64,000 nucleotides of DNA from contig NZ_MSDU01000007.1 of assembly GCF_001936625.1 (NCBI RefSeq), positions 1 through 64,000 on the forward strand. The letters run 5' to 3'. The notes below the pieces were generated by a model that was not told the DNA's origin, made no database searches, and saw nothing but the letters and a program-made list of their open reading frames with translations. The position numbers were made by a program, and so were the translations under genes. Shown in pieces: positions 27,228-36,800 of this stretch; within the stretch, counting starts at the first letter, position 1, and every line of letters begins with the position of its first letter. This DNA is from Domibacillus antri. GTDB taxonomy: Bacteria; Bacillota; Bacilli; Bacillales; Domibacillaceae.

Positions 27228-28672
27228 ATATGAGAATTTGTCTGCTCGCTGAAGGCGCCTATCCTTATGTAACCGGCGGTGTATCCAGCTGGATTCAGTC
27301 CCTGATGACCCGGATGCCGGAACATGAGTTTATTGTTTTTTCGATTTCAGCAAAGGAAAACAGCGGTGCCAAAAAGCGGTATGAAGCCCCTCCAAATTTA
27401 CTGGAAGTGCGCGACATTCATCTTGGTGCTTTTCTTTCCGACGATATTGTCTATGGCAAACGCTACAATATTACCGAGGAAGAAAAACAGGCTTTTTTGT
27501 CGCTGATTGGCGGAACAGATACAAATTGGCCTCTGCTATTTAACTTATTTGTCAGCGGCAGGATTGATTCGATTTTAAATTTTTTGGCCAGTAAAGACTT
27601 TTTTGATATCGTCCAGGCGCTCTGCAAGGAACGCTTCGTTCACGTGCCATTTACTGATATGTTCTGGGCGCTTCGTTCCATGGTGCTGCCTCTCTTTTTA
27701 TGCATTGATCAGAAAATGCCTGAAGCGGATTTATATCACAGTGTTTCCACCGGGTACGCGGGTGTGCTTGGCGCATTGGCAAAGCATCAGTACAACAAGC
27801 CTTTTCTGTTAAGCGAACACGGTATTTATACACGCGAACGGGAAGAAGAAATCATAAAAGCAAATTGGATCAAAGGCTATTTTAAAGACATTTGGATTGA
27901 CTACTTTTACAACTTGTCAAACTGTGCCTATGAATATTCGGATGAAGTCATCTCCCTTTTTGAGCGGAGCCGCGAGATTCAAATGGAAATTGGCTGTCCC
28001 CCTGAAAAAACGTCGGTCATTCCGAATGGGATTGACGTGACCAAGTTTAAGCCGGAAAACCGGATCAAAAAAGAAGGACTTCATATTGGCGCCATTGTCC
28101 GCGTCGTGCCGATCAAAGACATTAAATCAATGCTGCAAAGCTTTGCGATTGTCCAAAGGGAATTGCCTGATACGTTTTTTTATATCATTGGCCCATATGA
28201 TGAAGACGAAGAATATTATGAGGAATGCGTCGATCTGGCCGACAGCCTCGGGCTGAACAACATTCATTTTACCGGTGAAGCTAACGTGATGGAGTATTTA
28301 GCTTTTATGGATTTACTCGTTCTGTCGAGCATAAGTGAAGGACAGCCGCTAGTCATTTTGGAAGGTCTGGCGATGGGTATTCCTTATGTCGCAACAGATG
28401 TCGGGAGCTGTTCCGAGCTATTGCTCGGACCGAATGATCACTTTGGCCGGGCTGGAAGCGTCGTGCCAGTGATGCATTTTCATTTGCTGGCACGGGAAAT
28501 CATTGACCTGTCGCGTGACACCGAAAAGAGGACGGAATACGGGCAAAACGGCTTGAGGCGTGTTCGAAGCCTATATACTCTTCCACTTATGATCAGCCGG
28601 TATCAATCTCGATATGAAAGGTGGGGGAATACTCATGGCTGGGATCGGATTTCAACTGAAAGCTTTGTATGA
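27224..28672 (+). CDS. pelF: PelF glycosyltransferase (GT4)
   Basis: A 482-residue cytosolic GT-B glycosyltransferase that polymerises the Pel chain from UDP-sugar. The N-terminal CLLAEGAYPYVTGGVSSWI is the PelF hallmark. The retaining-GT donor site is seen in VIPNGID, VRVVPIKDI and the E-x7-E motif SEGQPLVILEGLA. The start overlaps the pelA stop as ATGA. With about 500 residues it matches PelF of other species. It ends 38 nt inside pelG. Confidence 0.95.
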   Translation: MNMRICLLAEGAYPYVTGGVSSWIQSLMTRMPEHEFIVFSISAKENSGAKKRYEAPPNLLEVRDIHLGAFLSDDIVYGKRYNITEEEKQAFLSLIGGTDTNWPLLFNLFVSGRIDSILNFLASKDFFDIVQALCKERFVHVPFTDMFWALRSMVLPLFLCIDQKMPEADLYHSVSTGYAGVLGALAKHQYNKPFLLSEHGIYTREREEEIIKANWIKGYFKDIWIDYFYNLSNCAYEYSDEVISLFERSREIQMEIGCPPEKTSVIPNGIDVTKFKPENRIKKEGLHIGAIVRVVPIKDIKSMLQSFAIVQRELPDTFFYIIGPYDEDEEYYEECVDLADSLGLNNIHFTGEANVMEYLAFMDLLVLSSISEGQPLVILEGLAMGIPYVATDVGSCSELLLGPNDHFGRAGSVVPVMHFHLLAREIIDLSRDTEKRTEYGQNGLRRVRSLYTLPLMISRYQSRYERWGNTHGWDRISTESFV

Positions 28673-30071
28673 CCAGTCACATTTTTTCGGACAGCTCCGT
28701 GCCTATGGCTATTCCACCATCACCGCCGTTGGTCCGATGTTTTTAACCATCCTGCTAATCACGGCTTCACGCGAATGGCTGCTCTATTTAAAAGCGCCTG
28801 CTGATGAAATAAACGTTTTTATGGCGGCAGTGCAATATGCGTTTGTTTTCTCTCAAATCTTCACCGGAGGCTTTTTATTCGTGATTTCACGGTATGTTGC
28901 CGATCAGACGTTTATGGAACGGGAAGAAAATGTACTGTCGTCTATGTATGGAACTATTGGCATTACGGTTTTCATTGGCTTTATCGGCGCGGTGCTATTT
29001 TATTGGACGTCGCCGCTTCCTCTCTTGTTTAAATTGCTCACGTATTTATTTTTTACTGAGCTGAGCATTATCTGGGTGTTGTCTATGTACGTTTCCGCCT
29101 TAAAAGATTATAAAAAAATTGTAAAAAGCTACATGTTAGGAACGCTTATTGCCGCCGTGTGGATTTGGCTTTTGACCGGCGTATTCGGTCAAATGACGGC
29201 TGTGACGGTTTTTATCGGTCTTGATATCGGTTTTTTAGTCATTGTGATATTGTTAATGCGCGATATTTTCCATTACTTCCAGCTGAACAATAAGCAGTAT
29301 TTTCACTTTTTAACCTATATCGAAAAATATCCGTATTTATTTTTCATCGGACTATTTTATTACATTGGCTTATATGGACACAACATGGCCGTCTGGCTCG
29401 GAAACCGGCGCATTGTGGTGGAAGAAACATTTGTCATGGCGCCCTATTATGATACACCAGTTTTTTATGCATATTTAAGCGTCTTGCCAGCGCTCATTTT
29501 ATTTATGGTCACCGTAGAAACAAGTTTTTATCCGGTCTATAAAAAATATTACGGGCGTATTTTAAATGGCTTTCCGCTCCAGGACATTGAAAGTGCCAAA
29601 CAGGAGATGTACCGTGTGCTGAAGCTGGAAATTCTCTTCCTTGCGCAGGTACAGCTGCTTGTTACATTCGCCTTTTTATTTATCGGCGTCCGTTTTCTCC
29701 CGCTTCTCGGTTTGACACAGGATCAGATTGATATCTTTATGATTGTCGTGCTTGGCAGCTGGTTTTTGAGCTTAATGATCACCATTTTTCTTATTTTGCT
29801 TTATTTTGATGAAAAGAAAGCGGCGTTTCGTCTGACCGGTGTTTATGCCGTACTCAGCTTCACATTGACTATTATCGCCATGAATGTTTTCAACCAATAC
29901 GGCGGCGGCATGTTTATCGCCGCGCTCATTAGCGTTTTGATCGGCAGCCGTCTGCTTATTTCCAGATTAAATGAGATTGACTACACGACATTTTGTTCAC
30001 AGCCGATTATTTACAAAGAATCCAAAACGAAAATTGAATGGCTGCTAAAACGAATCGGCAGCCTGGATTGA
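28635..30071 (+). CDS. pelG: PelG polysaccharide flippase-like membrane protein
   Basis: A 478-residue polytopic protein with about twelve helices, of the MOP/MATE-like PelG family, thought to carry the Pel chain across the membrane together with PelD and PelE. The N-terminal AGIGFQLK and GYSTITAVGPM are typical of PelG. ATG 28635 follows AAAGGTGGGGG and lies within pelF; an in-frame ATG at 28614 lacks a ribosome site. Confidence 0.92.
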   Translation: MAGIGFQLKALYDQSHFFGQLRAYGYSTITAVGPMFLTILLITASREWLLYLKAPADEINVFMAAVQYAFVFSQIFTGGFLFVISRYVADQTFMEREENVLSSMYGTIGITVFIGFIGAVLFYWTSPLPLLFKLLTYLFFTELSIIWVLSMYVSALKDYKKIVKSYMLGTLIAAVWIWLLTGVFGQMTAVTVFIGLDIGFLVIVILLMRDIFHYFQLNNKQYFHFLTYIEKYPYLFFIGLFYYIGLYGHNMAVWLGNRRIVVEETFVMAPYYDTPVFYAYLSVLPALILFMVTVETSFYPVYKKYYGRILNGFPLQDIESAKQEMYRVLKLEILFLAQVQLLVTFAFLFIGVRFLPLLGLTQDQIDIFMIVVLGSWFLSLMITIFLILLYFDEKKAAFRLTGVYAVLSFTLTIIAMNVFNQYGGGMFIAALISVLIGSRLLISRLNEIDYTTFCSQPIIYKESKTKIEWLLKRIGSLD

Positions 30072-30091
30072 CAGGAGTGAAGGGCGTGAAA

Positions 30092-31831
30092 ATGCCGCCT
30101 TATACAAAAACAGCGATCGCTCTGGGAGTGCTGTTTGTCTTTCTGCTTGTTATGAAAAATGCGGCCGGCACGCAAAATACGGCGCCCGGGCCTCAACAAG
30201 TGCAGGAAGCGTCTTCTCCAGTTTTGCCTGAAGAACCAGGAGATGAAGCGCTTGTGGAGGATAAACGTGTTTATGAAGGACATAACGGTAATCAAGTAGA
30301 GCATCTCTACATTACTATTTTCGACCAGGACAGTGTTCCTGAAAACGACATTACTTTTTACGAATTGAATGAATCATACAAACAATACAGCAATCTTGAT
30401 TCAGGTCCAAAACTGGACATTTTATTTCAAACTGGCACAGTGGAAGGACCAGAGAAAAACGGGTTTATAGATGCTGGATCAAGTTCGCCGAATGCGACAA
30501 TTGAACTCCGGGGCCGTTCGAGCCGTCTTGAAGCGCAAAAATCGTATAAGATCCGCCTTACTGACAACGGCGGCCTCTGGTATGGACAAAATGTGATCAA
30601 CTTGAACAAACACGCTGATGACCGTACCCGTGTCCGCAACAAGCTGGCGTTCGATTATTTTCAAAAAATCCCAGATTTAATCAGTCTGCGGACGAATTTT
30701 GTACAGCTGCATGTCAAAGATTTAACGAATCCGCAAGCCGGCGCTTCATTTGAAGATTATGGACTGTATACACATATTGAACAGCTGAACGAACGGGCGC
30801 TCGCGGCTCGAGGACTTAACCCGGACGGTCATCTGTACAAAGCCGAAAACTTTGAATTTTACCGTTATCCGGACAAATTAAAGACTGCGGACGATCCGGC
30901 GTATGATAAAAAAATATTTGAATCCGTCTTAAAAATAAACGGAAGTGATGACCATGAAGAACTGTTCAGCATGCTGGATGATGTTAATGATATGTCGAAG
31001 CCTTTTGATGCTGTTTTTGACAAATATTTTCATGAAGATAACTATTTAACATGGCTGGCGGTGAACCTTTTATTCGGCAACTACGACACGATGTCCACGA
31101 ACTATTATTTATACAGCCCATTGAACTCGGAGAAGTGGTATTTTATTCCGTGGGATTTTGATAAAGCGCTGGGCCGTGACGCCGAACGAAGAGATATCCT
31201 TCCGGCCTGGCAGCAAGGCATTCAGCGCTATTGGGGGACGGTCCTTCATAAGCGGTACTTGCGCGACCCGCAAAATGCCGCAAAGCTGACGGCCAAAATG
31301 GAAGAACTGTCCGCGATTATCAACGAAGAAACAACGAGAGAGATGATTGACCGATATTATCCGGTCGTCAAATCATATGCCTTGCGAAGTCCGGACATAA
31401 AATATTTAAACATTGAAGCCGCACAGTTTGCCACATTTTACAACCAGCTTGAAGCGGTTACTACCCGTTATAAAAAGAAATATGAAGAATCACTGCAATA
31501 TCCGATGCCGATCTTTTTGCATTATGAGCGGAAAAATAACCGGGACGTTTTTTCATGGGAACCGTCGCATGACTTGCAGGGTGATGCACTGACGTATCAT
31601 TTTCAGCTGAGTAAAGATCCGTCTTTCACATCTGTAATCACAAATGTTGAAAATGCCACAGGGTTTGCGCATAACATACCAGCATTGCCGTCCGGCCGTT
31701 ATTACTGGCGTGTTCTGATAAAAGACGGAAACGGCCATACGCAGATTCCATTCGATTATTATATGGATAATGACGGTATCTATTATTGGGGAGTGCAGGA
31801 AATTATCGCGCCAAAAGGAGCAGGAAAATGA
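30092..31831 (+). CDS. CotH-family kinase-like protein, membrane-anchored
   Basis: A 579-residue protein with an N-terminal signal anchor (about 9-27), a linker, a CotH kinase domain (about 100-470) and a fibronectin-III-like domain (about 490-575). CotH marks are ELRGRSSR, QKSYKIRL, LNKHADDRTRVRNKLAFD and YFIPWDFDKALG, with the catalytic-type Asp pair. CotH enzymes phosphorylate serines of spore-coat proteins; here the enzyme is predicted outside the membrane and sits in the Pel operon, so a cell-surface target is more likely. ATG 30092 is used; a GTG at 30086 with AGGAGTG upstream is an alternative. Confidence 0.88.
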   Translation: MPPYTKTAIALGVLFVFLLVMKNAAGTQNTAPGPQQVQEASSPVLPEEPGDEALVEDKRVYEGHNGNQVEHLYITIFDQDSVPENDITFYELNESYKQYSNLDSGPKLDILFQTGTVEGPEKNGFIDAGSSSPNATIELRGRSSRLEAQKSYKIRLTDNGGLWYGQNVINLNKHADDRTRVRNKLAFDYFQKIPDLISLRTNFVQLHVKDLTNPQAGASFEDYGLYTHIEQLNERALAARGLNPDGHLYKAENFEFYRYPDKLKTADDPAYDKKIFESVLKINGSDDHEELFSMLDDVNDMSKPFDAVFDKYFHEDNYLTWLAVNLLFGNYDTMSTNYYLYSPLNSEKWYFIPWDFDKALGRDAERRDILPAWQQGIQRYWGTVLHKRYLRDPQNAAKLTAKMEELSAIINEETTREMIDRYYPVVKSYALRSPDIKYLNIEAAQFATFYNQLEAVTTRYKKKYEESLQYPMPIFLHYERKNNRDVFSWEPSHDLQGDALTYHFQLSKDPSFTSVITNVENATGFAHNIPALPSGRYYWRVLIKDGNGHTQIPFDYYMDNDGIYYWGVQEIIAPKGAGK

Positions 31832-32526
31832 AAAAATTCCGCCATGAGCTGAAATATTACATTACAGAGCATGACTATTTGACGCTCCGTCAAAAGCTGG
31901 CTCTCGTCCTGCAGCAGGACCGGCATTCGATTGATCAGCGCGGCTATTTAATCCGGAGCCTCTACTTTGATAATGTATATGACAACGACCTGTTTCAAAA
32001 AAATAACGGTATTTTCCGGCGTAAAAAATTCCGGATTCGTATATACAACCATTCGGATCATATCATCAAGCTTGAAAAAAAAAGCCGGCAAGGGGAGCAC
32101 ATTTTAAAAACGTCGGTGTCAATTACCCGGGAAGAATATATGAAACTGCTTGACTGGGATTATGAATTTTTAAAGAAAAAAGAAGATCCTCTTTATCACG
32201 AATTTTATCAATATCTGAACCGTGAATATATGCGTCCCCGCGTCATCGTCGATTATATCCGTGAAGCGTATATTGGACACATCAGCAACGTCCGGATTAC
32301 CTTTGATAAAGAGTTAAGCTTCGTTACAAATTCAATTGATCTATTTGATTTCAGTAACATTTCAGAAGAAGTGCTGACACATCCGCTGATGATTATGGAA
32401 GTGAAATTTGATGAATTTCTGCCCGATTACATTCGCCAGCTTATCCAGATTGACGCCCATAACCGGTCAGCCATTTCTAAATACATCTTATGCCGGATGG
32501 CGTCTATTCAGTATCACGGCATGTAA
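31828..32526 (+). CDS. VTC-domain protein (polyphosphate polymerase-like)
   Basis: A 232-residue soluble protein of the VTC/CYTH-like tunnel fold, related to the catalytic domain of the yeast polyphosphate polymerase Vtc4. Basic tunnel residues are visible in KKFRHELKYYI, GYLIRSLYFDN, RRKKFRIRIY and IKLEKKSRQG, and the acidic EVKFDEFLP near the end fits a metal site. It starts as ATGA on the CotH-like stop. VTC, DUF4956 and CotH genes often lie together in Firmicutes; the shared job is not established. Confidence 0.85.
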   Translation: MKKFRHELKYYITEHDYLTLRQKLALVLQQDRHSIDQRGYLIRSLYFDNVYDNDLFQKNNGIFRRKKFRIRIYNHSDHIIKLEKKSRQGEHILKTSVSITREEYMKLLDWDYEFLKKKEDPLYHEFYQYLNREYMRPRVIVDYIREAYIGHISNVRITFDKELSFVTNSIDLFDFSNISEEVLTHPLMIMEVKFDEFLPDYIRQLIQIDAHNRSAISKYILCRMASIQYHGM

Positions 32527-32541
32527 AGGGAGGTTGTTTAA

Positions 32542-33222
32542 TTGGATAATGTTACTACATTCAATGATATTTTGAAAAAAAGCTTTTTACGTGAATACAT
32601 GTTTGGCACGTTATCTGTGGTCGATATTTTACTCAGTCTGCTGACCGCATTTATGGCAGGCGCTTTTATTTACGGGATTTATAAATATACGTATAAAGGT
32701 GTCCTGTACAGCCCAAGCTTTAATGCCACACTGCTTGTGATGACCATGATCACATCTCTTGTCATTATGACGATCAGTACAAACGTCGTCTTATCGCTCG
32801 GCATGGTAGGCGCGCTGAGTATTGTCCGCTTCCGGACTGCCATAAAAGATCCGCTTGATGTTGTTTTTATGTTCTGGGCCATCGCAGCCGGTATATCAAG
32901 CGGCGCAGGTCTTTACTTTTTAACGCTGTTCGGCGCTCTTATCATCGGCGTAGTGATCATCGTTCTATCACGCAAAAAACATACCGATACTGTCTATTTG
33001 CTCGTCATTCATTATACTGAGGAAGCGAACGAAGAGGTCAAAAGGGAATTGCAAAAACTGGATTACACGCTCAAATCAAAAATTGTCCGGCAAAATATCG
33101 TGGAGATGACCGCTGAAGTCCGGCTGAAAATTGACAATACCGCTTTTATGAATTCCCTCAGCAATGTGGAAGGCGTTCGTGATGTGTCGCTTGTCCAATA
33201 TAATGGCGATTACGCCGTCTAA
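32542..33222 (+). CDS. DUF4956 membrane protein
   Basis: A 226-residue protein with four helices in its first 150 residues and a C-terminal ferredoxin-like soluble domain (about 155-222). The conserved LSLGMVGALSIVRFRTAIKDP places it in DUF4956, which travels with VTC-domain proteins. TTG 32542 follows AAAGGGAGG. It is the last gene of the operon and is followed by a perfect terminator. Function is unknown; a channel or partner for the VTC-like enzyme is a guess. Confidence 0.85.
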   Translation: MDNVTTFNDILKKSFLREYMFGTLSVVDILLSLLTAFMAGAFIYGIYKYTYKGVLYSPSFNATLLVMTMITSLVIMTISTNVVLSLGMVGALSIVRFRTAIKDPLDVVFMFWAIAAGISSGAGLYFLTLFGALIIGVVIIVLSRKKHTDTVYLLVIHYTEEANEEVKRELQKLDYTLKSKIVRQNIVEMTAEVRLKIDNTAFMNSLSNVEGVRDVSLVQYNGDYAV

Positions 33223-33249
33223 AAAAGCTGCCGCGCCGGCAGCTTTTTT
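33221..33249. terminator. Bidirectional terminator between pel operon and GH114 gene
   Basis: A perfect 13-bp stem, AAAAAAGCTGCCG with CGGCAGCTTTTTT, and a 3-nt loop. Confidence 0.92.
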
Positions 33250-34072
33250 ATTGATAAGTATCTCCTTTCCGGACGTAGGCAGGAAACTTATTTTTCTCAC
33301 TTAACTGCCTGCTTTTTTCATCCGTCACCACTGTCAGCACGCGGACGCGTCCCAGCCGCTGTTCTTTCTTAAAATATTTCAGCCATTTTTGCGCCCACTC
33401 GCTCTCTTTTATATCCTGCGCATCAAAGCCTTCCCATAAAACACCATCAACGTACGAACGGGACAGGGTTTCATATGTTTCAAATCCTCTGTTTTGTATA
33501 ACGATCAAATCCGGATGGCGTTTCTTCAGTTCGTCCAGCAGTGCCGCATAGCCGTTTCTCATAGCTTGCTCCACAGCCGGTTCATCGCGAAAATAATAAT
33601 CAAGATCATCCACCGTATCGAAAAATACACCATCTAATCCGCGCTGCGTCACATATTTCTCCACTTTCCAAAGCAGCGCGTCCCGATAATTCGGTTCGCG
33701 AAGATCCATCACATACGTATCCCACTCTTTTATGTAAATCCGATTTCCGCCCGATTCTGCATAATCTGATTCCGCAATGCGCTCCTTCAGCTCCTCATTC
33801 CAATTTTCCAGCTGCATAAGGCTCACATATCCAAACAGTTTCACACCGTTTTCTTTCAAATACGCCACATCTTGTTCCGAAAATGCGAGCGATTCGATCA
33901 CCGCTGCATCCTGTCCGCTTAATTCTGTCAATTTCTCTTCATCCGGCGTTCCGTAAAAAATGTGAAACGATTTGACATCATGAAGCGGACCAAACCAAAA
34001 CATATTTAACAGCCCTTTCCCAAGAAAAAAAACGAGCACAATAAGAATGATCCATACTAATCGCTTTCTCAT
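33248..34072 (-). CDS. GH114 endo-alpha-1,4-polygalactosaminidase
   Basis: A 274-residue protein with an N-terminal membrane anchor or signal sequence (about 5-25) and a TIM-barrel GH114 domain. Family marks are FGYVSLMQLENW, YVMDLREPNYRD, GLDGVFFDTVDDLDYY with the acidic active-site residues, and VIQNRGFETY. GH114 is the hydrolase domain of Pseudomonas PelA, which cuts Pel; here it is a separate gene convergent with the pel operon. ATG 34072 follows GGAGG. It may trim Pel during export or release biofilm. Confidence 0.9.
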   Translation of the reverse strand: MRKRLVWIILIVLVFFLGKGLLNMFWFGPLHDVKSFHIFYGTPDEEKLTELSGQDAAVIESLAFSEQDVAYLKENGVKLFGYVSLMQLENWNEELKERIAESDYAESGGNRIYIKEWDTYVMDLREPNYRDALLWKVEKYVTQRGLDGVFFDTVDDLDYYFRDEPAVEQAMRNGYAALLDELKKRHPDLIVIQNRGFETYETLSRSYVDGVLWEGFDAQDIKESEWAQKWLKYFKKEQRLGRVRVLTVVTDEKSRQLSEKNKFPAYVRKGDTYQ

Positions 34073-34586
34073 GATGCCCGCCTCCATTAAGTCGTTTTAT
34101 ATTTTTTGCTGTAATGACAAAACAATTTCTTTTCCAATCTGAAAATACCATTTTTTCAGCATGTTTTTCAATAAGGTAATATCATTTCACCAATAGATAT
34201 TTTGGATTTCGGCTAAAGAAAAGGGAAATCTCTTAAAAGGAATGTGGGATCAATCCGATTACATCTTAACTCACAGGATATCCGTTATGTAAAAATAATG
34301 AAGAGTAAATTTTTGATGCTTCAATGCTTTGCGTAAGGGGATTTTTGTTTCGGATTTTTCGTTGGATAGAAGTTCTATCTCATCGCTGTACAACTGATAA
34401 TTATTTCTGTGCTGCATGGCAATGCCCGCTCTTTACAGTGTAGTTGTTGTTCTTTTTTTGTGAATTCATTTTTGTCAAATCAAGTTAAGCATTTAAGCAG
34501 AGACGCCGATCCGCTCAAATTTCTGTTTTAAACTGTTGTATACTATGAATAAAAATGTTGCGAGTATTTGGAATGGGGGAAGCAGT
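34073..34586. other. Long intergenic region between divergent genes
   Basis: About 510 bp, AT-rich, between the GH114 gene and the PAS-AAA-Fis regulator. No gene with a ribosome site was found. A TATACT box near 34540 could be a -10 for the regulator. No riboswitch-like conserved words were seen. Confidence 0.45.
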
Positions 34587-36584
34587 GTGAATATAGAGAC
34601 TATTCTTCATAAAGAATTTACGTATATCAGCGAGCAGCAATGGGGAACTCAGTCTGACTTAGGCATCCAGCCATATATCATCATCGATCAAGATCATCGC
34701 ATAGTTGGGATGGCAATGAAGGAGGAGATCTCCAAACGAATCGTCCCGGGGATTTACATGATCGAGCAGCTGGCAAATCCGCAGGCAAACTGGGAAAACT
34801 ACACTGTGATTATTGTGCTGAATCCGAATGGGGACGTAGCAGGATGGGTCCGCCGGGAAGAGCTCTATGCTTTTTTTTATCATCAGTACCGTTCTATTTT
34901 GTTCTCTCTTCCTCATGAAGTAACCGTCATTGACCGGCAGTCCCGGATCTTTTTTACCAATCAAAAAGTATTAGCGACACACGGAGTGACTCCTGATCAG
35001 GTCATTGGCAAGAACATTCATCAATTTTATCCAAATTCCACCGTAGAAGAGCTGTTAACCTCTTCACAGGAAAAAAACATTGTCAAAATTACAGATGACA
35101 AACAAGGGATATTAACGCAAACGAAAGTAATGGATAAGGATGAATGTACAGGAGCGATCCAGGTTTACTGGGAGGCAGAAGAGATAGAGGATGTTGCGAT
35201 GAATTTGAATCAGTTTGAAAGCATGGCAATGGATCTGAAAGCCATTTTCGAGTCCAGCTATGACGTGATTTATGTTTCAGATGGTCAGGGATTGACCTTA
35301 AGGGTGAGCGCTGCCTGTGAGAAGCTATGGGGATATAAAGATGAAGACCTGGTCGGAAAAACGGTATACGAATTGGAGGAAAAAGGCGTATTCAAACCAT
35401 CTATTACGAGGATGGTTCTCGAAAAAAAGGATAAAGTTCAAGTGATTCAGACGACAAAAACAGGTAGAAGGCTTATGGTGATCGGTACACCCATCAAGGA
35501 TAATGAAGGAAATATTGTCCGTGTCGTTAATGCATCCAGAGATATTACCGGAGAAAGCCAATTAAAATCTGAATTGGATGATATGAAGCTGCTGGTGGAA
35601 GGATATAAGCAGGAATTGGATCAATTGAGACAGATGACACAAGAAAGCGATTCTCTTGTTTTTAAGAGTGAAAAGATGAAATCCATCACGACACTGGCCC
35701 GAAAGGTTGCGGAAGTGGATTCGACAATCCTGATTCAGGGAGAATCCGGAGTCGGAAAAGAAGTCATTTCTTCTTACATTCATCAACATAGCGATCGGAA
35801 AAATAAACCATTTATTAAGGTGAATTGTGGAGCGATTCCCGAAAACCTGCTTGAATCAGAGCTGTTTGGGTATGAAAAAGGGGCCTTTACTGGAGCTTCG
35901 AAACATGGCAAGCCGGGCTTATTTGAGTTAGCTCATGAAGGGACGCTCTTTTTGGATGAAATCGGGGAAGTGCCTCTGCCGCTTCAAGTGAAATTATTGC
36001 GGGTTCTGCAAGAAGGAGAAGTGGTCAGAATTGGCGGAACAAAACCGGTAAAAACGAATGTCCGGATCATTACGGCTACCAATCGCGATTTACAGGAAGA
36101 GACCCGTCTGGGGCATTTTCGTGAAGACTTGTATTATCGTTTAAATGTCGTACCTCTTTTTATTCATCCATTACGTGAACGAAAAGAAGATATCCTGCCG
36201 CTTGCGCTCTTTTTTATTCAAAAATTCAATCATAAATATAAGCGGGATAAGACATGTTCACATGAAGTTTTAGAGGTGCTTCAAGAGTATTCGTGGCCGG
36301 GAAACGTGAGGGAACTGCAAAATATTATTGAACGTTTAATTGTGACGATCGACCAGCCGGTGATCGAGGTGGATCATCTCCCTGAAGGCTTTGCCGTTTC
36401 AAAACAATCTCCATCAATTTATGTGAGTGATATTATGCCAATGAAAGAGGCGGTTGAATTAGTAGAAAAGCAGTTGTTAACGCTTGCTAAACAAAAGTTC
36501 CAAACGACTGTGAAAATGGCTGAAGTTCTCGGCGTTAACCAATCTACTATAAGCAGGAAAATAAGCAAAATGAAATTGTTATAA
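34587..36584 (+). CDS. PAS-containing sigma-54 activator, Fis family
   Basis: A 665-residue enhancer-binding protein. The first 130 residues are an unrecognised sensor-like region; two PAS domains follow (about 115-215 and 215-335), then the AAA+ domain (about 360-590) with QGESGVGKE, GAFTGASKHGK (sigma-54 contact loop) and TLFLDEIGE, and a Fis-type helix-turn-helix, MAEVLGVNQSTISRKI. GTG 34587 follows GGGGGAAGC; an ATG at 34536 has no ribosome site. A -24/-12 promoter lies 220 bp downstream, before the amidase/NCS1 operon, which this protein very likely activates. Confidence 0.9.
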   Translation: MNIETILHKEFTYISEQQWGTQSDLGIQPYIIIDQDHRIVGMAMKEEISKRIVPGIYMIEQLANPQANWENYTVIIVLNPNGDVAGWVRREELYAFFYHQYRSILFSLPHEVTVIDRQSRIFFTNQKVLATHGVTPDQVIGKNIHQFYPNSTVEELLTSSQEKNIVKITDDKQGILTQTKVMDKDECTGAIQVYWEAEEIEDVAMNLNQFESMAMDLKAIFESSYDVIYVSDGQGLTLRVSAACEKLWGYKDEDLVGKTVYELEEKGVFKPSITRMVLEKKDKVQVIQTTKTGRRLMVIGTPIKDNEGNIVRVVNASRDITGESQLKSELDDMKLLVEGYKQELDQLRQMTQESDSLVFKSEKMKSITTLARKVAEVDSTILIQGESGVGKEVISSYIHQHSDRKNKPFIKVNCGAIPENLLESELFGYEKGAFTGASKHGKPGLFELAHEGTLFLDEIGEVPLPLQVKLLRVLQEGEVVRIGGTKPVKTNVRIITATNRDLQEETRLGHFREDLYYRLNVVPLFIHPLRERKEDILPLALFFIQKFNHKYKRDKTCSHEVLEVLQEYSWPGNVRELQNIIERLIVTIDQPVIEVDHLPEGFAVSKQSPSIYVSDIMPMKEAVELVEKQLLTLAKQKFQTTVKMAEVLGVNQSTISRKISKMKLL

Positions 36585-36586
36585 AT

Positions 36587-36625
36587 CTATGCATATTCGC
36601 ATAATGTTTATGTGGATATGCATAG
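36587..36625. promoter_or_regulatory. Paired TATGCATA sites, candidate enhancers
   Basis: CTATGCATAT (36587-36596) and ATATGCATAG (36616-36625) form inverted copies of a palindromic word, centres 29 bp apart. The same word recurs twice at 36689-36706. They lie 180-220 bp before the sigma-54 promoter. Confidence 0.6.
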
Positions 36626-36680
36626 TATATAAAAATGTACTGTATACGCTTTTAATTTAGTCTATTTTGTGAATATTTCG

Positions 36681-36720
36681 AACCAGTACTATGCATCAAT
36701 GCATAGTACTGGTTTTTTTT
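36681..36720 (+). terminator. Terminator of the regulator gene, also containing TATGCATA sites
   Basis: AACCAGTACTATGCAT (36681-36696) pairs perfectly with its complement at 36699-36714, with a 2-nt loop and a T-run. The stem holds two ATGCATAG words, so the DNA may double as an activator site about 115 bp before the promoter. Confidence 0.85.
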
Positions 36721-36800
36721 CTAGCCAAATAGAACGAAATTTTAATGCGCCAAGGGGGCGGTGTCTATTTAAATAGCGTTTATTTTCCTTTTTTATCGAG

